Origin: Powellomyces hirtus
Taxonomy: Eukaryota > Chytridiomycota > Chytridiomycetes > Spizellomycetales > Powellomycetaceae
Assembly: GCA_025526995.1 (NCBI GenBank)
Contig: JAHLKG010000050.1
Span: 1 to 23,907, forward strand
Direction: 5' to 3'
DNA: 23,907 nt
Shown here piece after piece: positions 16,116-23,026 of this stretch. Below the pieces are notes generated by a model. That model saw nothing but the letters and a program-made list of their open reading frames with translations. It was not told the origin of the DNA and searched no databases. The first letter of the stretch is position 1, and the number at the start of each line of letters is the position of its first letter. The translations under genes were made by a program, and so were the position numbers.

Positions 16116-17366
16116 ATGTCTGAAGTAGCAACTGTTCCTCGTAACTGGATCTACGCCTCCAATACATTCGCAAGATCCTTCTCAGACCCTCGTGGTGAGG
16201 GAGTGGTGGTGTACTCACCGATTGGCCAAAGTGAGTACTCGACCAAAAGTCGCAACCTTACACCTATCAAGATCTCATGCGACTCCAATTCTGTGAACTT
16301 CATCCTTCAGAAACTTATTTTGTCCATGGACATCACTGCAGTCAACGATGGAGCACCGGTGAGCGGGGCTGGTATTGTCAACACCAAACTAGGAATGGAA
16401 GCAATTATTCAAAGCCTCACGATCAAAGCAGGGGGGGAAACAATGACACGCATCGATAATTGGCCTGCATACCTTGCCCAAACTTACCGTAACTTGAATA
16501 AAGGCCACAAGCAACTTCTCCAAAACCTGAACGGATATGGAACCTCCAATGTCTTCTCCGGGACTCATACCGCTAGCGTGAGCATGCATCCCATGGTGGG
16601 CTGTTTCCATCCCACTAATGACCAGTTCTTCCCCGTCTGGGCACTTCCTAACCAAGCATTGACCATTGAAATCGTTCTCGCAGATCCAAGCACAGTTTTT
16701 ACCAGTGGCAACGTCAACGAGATTAAAGTATCTAACATTAGATGTTTGGTTCCTTACATCACTCCGCCCCCTAGTGTAATCGTAAACGTAACTCGCGGTC
16801 TTGGCGCCGGCAAGAGTATCTTTTACGACTACGTTCGCTCGACGCAGACCGAGAACCCTTGCTCTGGTGGTCAAAGAAATACCTTCAACCTACATATGTC
16901 AGGTGTAAGGTCGTTGGTTGGAATTGAATGTTCCTTTGTTGACGATGATGTTCTTTCTGACCCCACCAAAGACAAGTCTGAGATGTTCTCTTCGCAGAAC
17001 TTGAGACAGTGGAGGTTGCAGTTGGGAGCCAATGCTACAATTCCCTCCGGTACAACTGGCTTTACCCATAGTCCCTACGACCGCCAAACTCTCCTAGTAA
17101 GCCATCTAAGCAACAATGATTTTGAACAGATGGCAGATCTCGACATCTCCTTTTCGGATTATGACCAAAAGCAATTTTCATTCAGTTACGGATTCCAATC
17201 GAAAGACGAAGGCTCTAACGCCGCACTTTCTTTTACCGGAACGGATGCTATCCTTAAGGTTCACACGGAACACGCTGCTCCGCCTCCAAGCCAGCGCGTT
17301 CGAATGTTGACTACTTATCACGAGAATGTGACTTTGAGTATTGGCGGGATGGTCGCGGTACTTTGA
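16116..17366 (+). CDS. Major capsid protein (probable double jelly roll)
   Basis: 416 residues, beta-rich throughout, with no signal peptide. Features fit double-jelly-roll capsid proteins: an N-terminal arm, then NFILQKLILSMDIT, EAIIQSLTIKAGGETMTRID with an aromatic/Leu-rich segment NWPAYLAQTY, the between-barrel strand FFPVWALPNQALTIEIVLAD (about 171-190), a second barrel with VSNIRCLVPYITPP, LVGIECSF and LRQWRLQLGANATIP, and a hydrophobic C-terminus VTLSIGGMVAVL. It is shorter than Polinton capsid proteins (usually above 500) but within the range of double-jelly-roll proteins. It lies next to penton-like and ATPase genes, the standard PLV morphogenesis set. The start follows T8 CTACAGCTGTAGTAA. 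Family assignment is inferred from pattern and context. Confidence 0.75.
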   Translation: MSEVATVPRNWIYASNTFARSFSDPRGEGVVVYSPIGQSEYSTKSRNLTPIKISCDSNSVNFILQKLILSMDITAVNDGAPVSGAGIVNTKLGMEAIIQSLTIKAGGETMTRIDNWPAYLAQTYRNLNKGHKQLLQNLNGYGTSNVFSGTHTASVSMHPMVGCFHPTNDQFFPVWALPNQALTIEIVLADPSTVFTSGNVNEIKVSNIRCLVPYITPPPSVIVNVTRGLGAGKSIFYDYVRSTQTENPCSGGQRNTFNLHMSGVRSLVGIECSFVDDDVLSDPTKDKSEMFSSQNLRQWRLQLGANATIPSGTTGFTHSPYDRQTLLVSHLSNNDFEQMADLDISFSDYDQKQFSFSYGFQSKDEGSNAALSFTGTDAILKVHTEHAAPPPSQRVRMLTTYHENVTLSIGGMVAVL

Positions 17367-17420
17367 TCAATCGATAGATTCGTTCTTAGCATACCTTCAT
17401 AAACGCGCCCATTGCTGTTC

Positions 17421-17633
17421 ATGGATTTTTATAGCTTACTTAGTACAATGGAGGAAACCAATACACCAGCGCCCACTGCCCCTAATACGCGAAAACGCGA
17501 CTGTAAAGGAGGCTGCGGAAAGGAGATCAATTGGATTCCCTACAGACCTTGCTGTGAAGAATGCTATCATAAGAAACTAGCCGCAAAGGCTGCCAGTTGG
17601 AGTCTGCTCGATACCGATGAGGAGGACTCATGA
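17421..17633 (+). CDS. Small zinc-binding protein
   Basis: Starts at ATG 17421 (70 residues) or ATG 17448 (61 residues, MEETNTPAPT). A compact Cys cluster, DCKGGCGKEINWIPYRPCCEEC, fits a treble-clef or zinc-ribbon site with CX4C-type and CX2C pairs. A helix with Lys and a short acidic tail (LLDTDEEDS) follow. It lies between the capsid and integrase genes on the same strand, with its stop 45 bp before the integrase ATG. A regulatory, DNA-binding or integrase-partner role is possible, but none is shown. Confidence 0.65.
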   Translation: MDFYSLLSTMEETNTPAPTAPNTRKRDCKGGCGKEINWIPYRPCCEECYHKKLAAKAASWSLLDTDEEDS

Positions 17634-17678
17634 GGCCGGTCATTGCAGATATTATGTACAATACAGCTAAAGAAAATC

Positions 17679-19040
17679 ATGTCATTCGTTCCATTGACAT
17701 CCGAAGAGGAAACGCTTGTAGCAAAAGTATACGAAAAGTTCCCGTTTGGAAGAGACCGGCTTGTTGATGCAGTCCAAACTGAGCATCCTAATTTTAAAGG
17801 CAGTGAACGCGCAGTGTTGTATTGGTTAAAGGACCAACCTTCTTGGCAAAGCCAAAACAAGCCGACTACTAAGCGCTCGATCATCGCGCCCCTCCAAATT
17901 ACTAAGCCCGGCTACCTCCAACTAGATAACGTTAGTCTACGAACATATGCAGATAACGGTTACATTGGCTATACACACTTTATAGACGGGTTCACTAAAA
18001 AGTGTTGGGCACGTCCACTTAGAACTGAGACGGAAAAGGAAACCGTGGATGCCATTGAATCCATGTTGGACGAGATGAAAAGGGAGGGGAAGAAGGTTAC
18101 TATAATCCAATCAGATAATGGAAGTACCTTTCAAGCACAATATAGGGCTTTGTTAGATTCACGTAACATCAAATATATATATTCTGCTCCTGCTAGACCT
18201 CAATCAAATGCGTTCGTAGAAAGAATTGGACAAGTAATCAATCAGGCGCTCTTCAGGCTCATGGAGCTGAATGGGGACAGAAAATGGGTATCACGCTTCC
18301 AAGGGGTGATTGATTCTATCAATCAGTCAAAATCTTTTGCGACAGGCATGGTGCCGAATGCGTTAGAAGGAGGTGATGATGAAGCGCAAGAGAAGGCAAA
18401 GGCAAAAATTGCCTCAACGCTTGCCTCGCGCTATAAGACAAAGAAGATAATGCGTCCAATCTATGTCGGGCAAAAGGTACGTACACGTAGGATCCTGCAG
18501 TCAAGTGTTAAGAAGCCAGGCCTTCTCGGGTATTGGAATAAGGAAATTTTTACTGTTGTCCAACGGATCAACTCGACTTATGCAAATATTCTGCCATCTT
18601 ACCGGTTAGTAAATTCAAGTGGCGTTCTCCAAAAAGGTAGATATGCTAGAACTGATCTTTTAGAGTTGCCTCCAATACTTAGCAGTGATAAAGTAGAGAA
18701 CGTGACGGATGACGAAGAAGAGGAAGGAGAAGAAGAAGTGTCCAATGACCTTGTGAACAGGAGCGACAGAGATGAAACAATTCCAAGTCCCGCTGCTAAA
18801 TCATCCAAGTCAATGGTTCGCAGGAAATCGTTAAGAATCCAAAACACGCAAAATGAAGACGAGGAAGCAGAGTATGAGATTGATTTTATTGTGGGAGACA
18901 GGAGTTACAGAGGTGAAACACAGTATAAAGTCAGGTACACGGGATACACAGCAAACGACGACGAGTGGAGGGGTGAAAGGGAATTGCTAGATTTGGCTCC
19001 GGGACTTGTGATGGATTACCGTCTCCTCCACGATGATTGA
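17679..19040 (+). CDS. DDE integrase with C-terminal chromodomain (Polinton c-integrase type)
   Basis: 453 residues from ATG 17679. It would join element ends to host DNA. The N-terminal part is a small helical domain (VLYWLKDQPSWQSQ, about 45-58) typical of Polinton integrases, with no HHCC zinc site. The catalytic core has D83 (LQLDN), D146 (IIQSDNGSTF) and E181 (PQSNAFVERIG), with 34 residues between D146 and E181. After an SH3-like region and an acidic linker, a chromodomain covers about 398-440 (YEIDFIVGDRSYRGETQYKVRYTGY...DEW). A chromodomain reads methylated histones and could direct insertion to silent chromatin. Its 3' end overlaps the convergent recombinase gene by 25 bp. All catalytic residues are present and the gene looks intact. 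Confidence 0.93.
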   Translation: MSFVPLTSEEETLVAKVYEKFPFGRDRLVDAVQTEHPNFKGSERAVLYWLKDQPSWQSQNKPTTKRSIIAPLQITKPGYLQLDNVSLRTYADNGYIGYTHFIDGFTKKCWARPLRTETEKETVDAIESMLDEMKREGKKVTIIQSDNGSTFQAQYRALLDSRNIKYIYSAPARPQSNAFVERIGQVINQALFRLMELNGDRKWVSRFQGVIDSINQSKSFATGMVPNALEGGDDEAQEKAKAKIASTLASRYKTKKIMRPIYVGQKVRTRRILQSSVKKPGLLGYWNKEIFTVVQRINSTYANILPSYRLVNSSGVLQKGRYARTDLLELPPILSSDKVENVTDDEEEEGEEEVSNDLVNRSDRDETIPSPAAKSSKSMVRRKSLRIQNTQNEDEEAEYEIDFIVGDRSYRGETQYKVRYTGYTANDDEWRGERELLDLAPGLVMDYRLLHDD

Positions 19041-20131
19041 GTGGAATCCCTGAAGACGTAGTCCCTCCAATAGCGATTGTTTTCCTCCTTAGAGTGGTGG
19101 CAGTCCGCAGCGAATTGAGTATGTTCTTGTTTGGTCAAGCCCATGTCCCGAACTCCGGTGATTTGGGAGCGTCTTATCACCGAGATGTTATGTCCAGTTG
19201 CGATTTTGACTCTGTTTCGGTAAGGTTCGAATCTCTTATCGTCTGTGGCGTTGTTCATCAAAGGTTTTCCATCCCTGTTGAGGAAAATGTACTTGGACTT
19301 CTCCTTCTTGGATCTGTATTTGTTCACAAATTTGGAAAGAAGTTGTCCAACGCGCTCCGGTTCCATAAAAGGAATAGGTAGAACGGTGTTCAACGGTTGG
19401 ATGTACCGCGTATTGTCGATCAGATCCTCTACCTCGTCGGCTCTTTGTTTGCCTTTCTTGATTCGATCCACCTTTCTTTCGTTCCAAATGATGACACTGG
19501 TCCCAGTTTTTCCAGCTGGAAAAAAGAGATTGTCCTTTTCCTTGTCTGCATCAGGGTGAAAGGCGTTCACGAGAGTTGCCATGTTGGATCTAGAGTGAGG
19601 CATCAAGAATTGGGTCGCTGCAATAACATCATCTTGGCGATCGAGGATCTTCTGATTGCTAGGATAGTCCATGTCGTAAATGCTGCTACTGTCCTCTAAT
19701 CTTTGCAAAATCTTGGCAACTTCAGGGGCATATTCGAATACCTCTCCTTCTCCTGCTTCGACTTGTTGGTTGTATGGCTGTTTAAGGATTTGAATTGCCT
19801 CATCGTAGCGTTTCAATAAGTGGAGATGTTCCTCTTTGGTCATGTCGAGAGGGACATGACCGATCTCCTTTAAGAAAAGGCGGACTGTTCCGATGGCTTG
19901 CGCCTCGCTGTTGTCCACTTCAAGGTTATGGCAAGAAAAGACAATGGTCTTCATTTTGGAGATGTCGGTAACATTTTCCTTGTGAGCAAAGGCACCCTTG
20001 GCTTTGTATTTGGATAGGTTCGTCACGGCACGTTTCCTTTTTCCGTAGATACTCTTCTTTTCCGCAATTAGAGGATGACCGTCGGGTAAGGTGTAAAATG
20101 CGGCAATGTCCAAAGTGTCCAAAGTATACAT
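19016..20131 (-). CDS. Tyrosine recombinase-like protein
   Basis: 371 residues from ATG 20131. The C-terminal half shows the ordered tyrosine-recombinase signature: R181 in a box-I-like MPHSRSN, a beta-hairpin Lys (K220 in VIIWNERKV), an Arg pair in ATGHNISVIRRSQIT (R320/R321), His in CHHSKEE (345/346), and Tyr in NNRYWRDY (354 or 358). The N-terminal ~150 residues are helical and may bind DNA. Similar enzymes occur in Cryptons and in some PLVs. Here it accompanies a DDE integrase, so it may resolve, excise or invert element DNA, or be a second integration route. It reads convergently with the integrase. Its upstream region (20132-20460) has paired 25-bp repeats. Assignment is by motif order. 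Confidence 0.72.
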   Translation of the reverse strand: MYTLDTLDIAAFYTLPDGHPLIAEKKSIYGKRKRAVTNLSKYKAKGAFAHKENVTDISKMKTIVFSCHNLEVDNSEAQAIGTVRLFLKEIGHVPLDMTKEEHLHLLKRYDEAIQILKQPYNQQVEAGEGEVFEYAPEVAKILQRLEDSSSIYDMDYPSNQKILDRQDDVIAATQFLMPHSRSNMATLVNAFHPDADKEKDNLFFPAGKTGTSVIIWNERKVDRIKKGKQRADEVEDLIDNTRYIQPLNTVLPIPFMEPERVGQLLSKFVNKYRSKKEKSKYIFLNRDGKPLMNNATDDKRFEPYRNRVKIATGHNISVIRRSQITGVRDMGLTKQEHTQFAADCHHSKEENNRYWRDYVFRDSTQSSWRRR

Positions 20132-20460
20132 GTCTGTTACTACTTTAAGAATGAATTAGATCCTACATACAGCGAGGGGTGGTAGCTGGGTTTTATGTGA
20201 AAAGTTTTCATCGTTCTTGCTTCCTATCGATAGGTCCGGGACTTGTCGTCTCTCTCGAAAGATAAAGTTTCAGTGTTATCCCCCTGAAAAAATAGGGGGC
20301 TCTTTTCTCTCTCGAAAGATAAAGTTTCAGTTATACTTCCTTTCGATAGCTACAAAATGTGACAGTGGTTTAGCAGCTAGGAAACTTGTATCTTTCGATT
20401 AGTTTTTACAGCAGAGCTTGCTCACTACACGATGTATTAGAAGTAGTATTGGTTTATAAC
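20132..20460 (-). promoter_or_regulatory. Intergenic region with two 25-bp direct repeats and a hairpin
   Basis: 329 bp between the methyltransferase stop and the recombinase start. A 25-bp string containing CTCTCGAAAGATAAAGTTTC occurs exactly at 20249-20273 and 20306-20330 (period 57). An inverted short copy (TATCTTTCGA) lies near 20390. Between the direct copies is a hairpin with stem CCCCCT/AGGGGG (20280-20285 and 20294-20299). A CTATCGATAG palindrome at 20225-20234 also occurs in the TIR. It could be a promoter, a transcript end, or a binding site for the adjacent recombinase. Confidence 0.6.
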
Positions 20461-22608
20461 TCAGAGTTGTCTAATCACATACTCGATGGCTGGCAAGGTC
20501 ATCGCGTTGCCCAAGAGTCGCTTCTTGTCTGTATCCCCCAATCCCTCACAGCTTGTATAATCATCCGGCAATCCCTGCAGACGTTCCCTCTCCCGGACCG
20601 TATAGTGTCTGAAGTCTCCATTGACTAAAACGATCGTTTGGTAACAATCGCCGGTTACTAATGTTAAGGCCTTCTGATCCGTACGAAAGTAAACCGTACT
20701 TGTTGCCGTGTTGCGCCTGATGGAACACACTCGGTCTTTGGGCGGGTTTGATGGAAGATCCTTATACTTTGTGACTCGATAGCGCTTGTCAAGCTCGATG
20801 ATGTCTTGTAGCTTTGGCGATGGCCTTTCTAATGGCTGATGTACATACCAATTACACCAATAAAGGCGTTTTCGATTTTGTGCTGTCCAATGGTGCGCGT
20901 TTATTTCGACCGGATTGACTTTAAGCTCGTTCGAAATTTTCGCTAATGGTTCTGGTGACATTGGGACGTTTTCGAGTAGAAAGTGCTGCGGCGCTTTGGA
21001 TTCTAAGATTCGTAAAAAACAATCGAATAGCTTACTCCGTTCATCGTCAAAGTTCGTCCGGTTATTGCTTTGTCGTGAGAACGGTTGGCATGGAATCCCA
21101 CCGACAAGAAGGTCAAAGTCAGGCAGGGCATCGGGCTTAAGCTCTAGGGCATCTCCGAAGTTTTGATGCTCTGGGAAATGCTTACGGTAAACGGTGAGAG
21201 CGCTTGGATCGATTTCAGAGTATCCAACGCATACTGCATTCCTAAAGACGCTATGTATCGCGCTTTCCGCTGTGCCAATCCCGGCACAAAGGGAAAAGTA
21301 CCGGAGATGTCGATCCATGCTAGGCTCCTTATAGATCCTCATGTTAACACCCGGAATGTAACCAATTTCACCAAACACTTCAACAAAGCGAGGAGCGTAG
21401 GGATAGCTGTCGTCGGTGTCCAAGTAACATAGACTTCTAGAATAGAAGTCCCCATTGTAGAGAGTCCCATCATTTTTTTCGAAAGCTACTAGACGACTTA
21501 TCAAGCATACAAGTGCCTTTGGAAGAACTTCGATGTTCCAATTGCCATAACTTCGTTGTGGGATCAATGCGATGACGCGTTTGACGTTGCCCTTGCGCAT
21601 TTCGTCAAAGCATTTCTCCCAAAAGTACCGATGTAAGTGCTTTTCGTTTTGGGTTTTTTCCTTGTCGCTCTCCGCAGTTCCAGGTGCGTTCAAATAAACA
21701 AAGTTGGTATCAGGTTCCCAGTCATCTATGGATAGAGCGTTAACAAAGCTACCGTCCGCCGCATATCCGTATTTCTTTTTAGCCTTGAGTTTGCTGAACG
21801 GGTTGGAACAGGGATCTAAATCCACTCCACCAGTGAACTGTTCGATTAGATCGCATAACCACTGCGGGGTGTTGAAAACATTCCTGACTTGCGGAAAACC
21901 GTACGCTTTCTTCTTAACTGGCGCTACTTCGGCTTCCGACTCGCTGCTAGAGGAGTCGACGTAGGATACGGGACGTTTCGTCCGTTGGCCTTTTCCAAGC
22001 GTAGCGTTAGCCGGCGAGATGCAATCGTTAGGGTCGGCAGCTAGAAAACCGCTGTCGCTTGTCTCACTCTCTTCTTCGGATTCAGCGGTAGTAGTATCCT
22101 TCCCGGCCTCTTTTGAAGAAATTAGGTACATCGGCGACGTCGGCGTCGGCGGTAGCGCTGATGCCGCCAGTGTCGGAGGCGGCGGTGGCTGCCCATAAAT
22201 GTCGGCAAAGCGGCTAGCAACTGTGTCATCTCTGCCCTCGAAGTATACAAGTGCAGCTTTCCATACTGTCTCTGGTGACTCGTTTCGCTTCCGCGACCAG
22301 GCATCTACTGCAATACATAGTGTAGCGTTGGAAGGTAGCTCCTCTTTAGGGAATGTCTTCTCTAAGACGGAGATCACACGTCCGGCAACACTCAACCGGT
22401 TTCCAACACCTCGCTTGAGCTTCCATTTGTTTTCGAGGTAATTCTCAAAGCTAGAGAAGTTCCGCTGCTTGTAGAGTTTATGTTCGCGGATTGTATAGAG
22501 CACTTTAACCGTCGTAAAGAACCCCTCTGTCGGTGGAAGGTTGATCGTGAGGTACGCTGCATCAATCTGCTTCTCGTGAAGATCAAGTGTGGCAGTGGAG
22601 CTACTCAT
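20461..22608 (-). CDS. Fused DNA adenine-N6 / cytosine-C5 methyltransferase
   Basis: 715 residues from ATG 22608. Residues about 35-125 form an HTH-like domain (NFSSFENYLENKWKLKRGVG...VAGRVISVLE) like those beside phage methylases. A Pro/Ser/acidic linker follows (140-235). Residues about 245-425 resemble phage-type DNA N6-adenine methyltransferases: FNTPQWL, DLDPCSNP (263-270), VYLNAPG (304-310, where family members have NPPY), and RVIALIPQRSYGNW (344-357). Residues 434-715 are a complete C5-methyltransferase: motif I FSLCAGIG (438-445), motif IV GGIPCQPFS with catalytic Cys (507), motif VI LLENVP (544-549), motif VIII QNRKRLYW (577-584), a short target region, and motifs IX-X RERERLQGLPDDY and LLGNAM. 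Both would act on double-stranded DNA, for modification or epigenetic control. The altered NAPG motif leaves adenine activity uncertain. Confidence 0.88.
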   Translation of the reverse strand: MSSSTATLDLHEKQIDAAYLTINLPPTEGFFTTVKVLYTIREHKLYKQRNFSSFENYLENKWKLKRGVGNRLSVAGRVISVLEKTFPKEELPSNATLCIAVDAWSRKRNESPETVWKAALVYFEGRDDTVASRFADIYGQPPPPPTLAASALPPTPTSPMYLISSKEAGKDTTTAESEEESETSDSGFLAADPNDCISPANATLGKGQRTKRPVSYVDSSSSESEAEVAPVKKKAYGFPQVRNVFNTPQWLCDLIEQFTGGVDLDPCSNPFSKLKAKKKYGYAADGSFVNALSIDDWEPDTNFVYLNAPGTAESDKEKTQNEKHLHRYFWEKCFDEMRKGNVKRVIALIPQRSYGNWNIEVLPKALVCLISRLVAFEKNDGTLYNGDFYSRSLCYLDTDDSYPYAPRFVEVFGEIGYIPGVNMRIYKEPSMDRHLRYFSLCAGIGTAESAIHSVFRNAVCVGYSEIDPSALTVYRKHFPEHQNFGDALELKPDALPDFDLLVGGIPCQPFSRQSNNRTNFDDERSKLFDCFLRILESKAPQHFLLENVPMSPEPLAKISNELKVNPVEINAHHWTAQNRKRLYWCNWYVHQPLERPSPKLQDIIELDKRYRVTKYKDLPSNPPKDRVCSIRRNTATSTVYFRTDQKALTLVTGDCYQTIVLVNGDFRHYTVRERERLQGLPDDYTSCEGLGDTDKKRLLGNAMTLPAIEYVIRQL

Positions 22609-22623
22609 TTTGGAACGGGGTTG

Positions 22624-22650
22624 AAAAGTGTTCAAAGTTTGAACACTTTT
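22624..22650. promoter_or_regulatory. Perfect 13-bp inverted repeat upstream of the methyltransferase
   Basis: AAAAGTGTTCAAA and its reverse complement are separated by one G (22637). It begins 16 bp upstream of the ATG. It could be an operator bound by the methyltransferase's own HTH domain or an RNA hairpin in the leader. Confidence 0.6.
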
Positions 22651-22670
22651 TGGACACCTGACGGAGTTTA

Positions 22671-22696
22671 ATTACGTAAGGCCATACGCGCCAAAA
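22671..22696. promoter_or_regulatory. TTACGTAA and E2F-like site pair
   Basis: ATTACGTAAG (22671-22680) is followed by CGCGCCAAAA (22687-22696). The same pair, in the same relative order, occurs in the TIR (4149-4194). Motif matches only. Confidence 0.4.
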
Positions 22697-22932
22697 TGGG
22701 AGTTTGAGAGGAGCAAATAAGGGCATATCCAAATATTTTCTTTACGGTTCCAAATAAAAACAGTTTTACTCTTCATGCTACAACGCATCTATGGTTTCTC
22801 AGCCACTCAAGCACTCAGAAAATTTTCGAGGGAAAAAAATAATACAGTAGTAAGAGAACCTTACTAGACGTCATGGAGGGAAGGAAAGACAGAGTCCGAA
22901 ATGATGGAGGCAAGAGCTTTTGAAAACTGAGT
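22692..22932 (+). repeat. Diverged copy of the inner TIR block
   Basis: Aligns with gaps to 161-399 (+) and 4536-4774 (-). The best-conserved core is at 22788-22830 (ATCTATGGTTTCTCAGCCAC, then GCACTCAGAAAATTTTCGAG). The end GCTTTTGAAAACTGAGT is also shared. The outer part of the TIR, the tandem repeats and the palindrome are absent here. Confidence 0.75.
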
Positions 22933-23026
22933 AATCGCGTTTGATGATGTAATTTGAAAATCTAAGAAAGCTATTAAAGGGAAGGAATCTAACCTTAGAT
23001 AACAACTCAAAAACTCAGAAGCAATA

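Larger units (their letters stand above)
22609..23026. promoter_or_regulatory. Divergent control region between methyltransferase and primase-polymerase genes
   Basis: 418 bp without a convincing gene. From left: a perfect 13-bp inverted repeat, TTACGTAA, an E2F-like site, the diverged TIR-like block (22692-22932), and an A-rich leader before ATG 23027. The two genes read outward from it, so both promoters should lie here. It may also serve as a replication origin, since the same block lies in both TIRs. Confidence 0.6.

Noticed and set aside
22609..22635. An upstream non-ATG start for the methyltransferase
   Set aside because: It would begin at a TTG within the inverted repeat. The ATG at 22608 gives a normal N-terminus.
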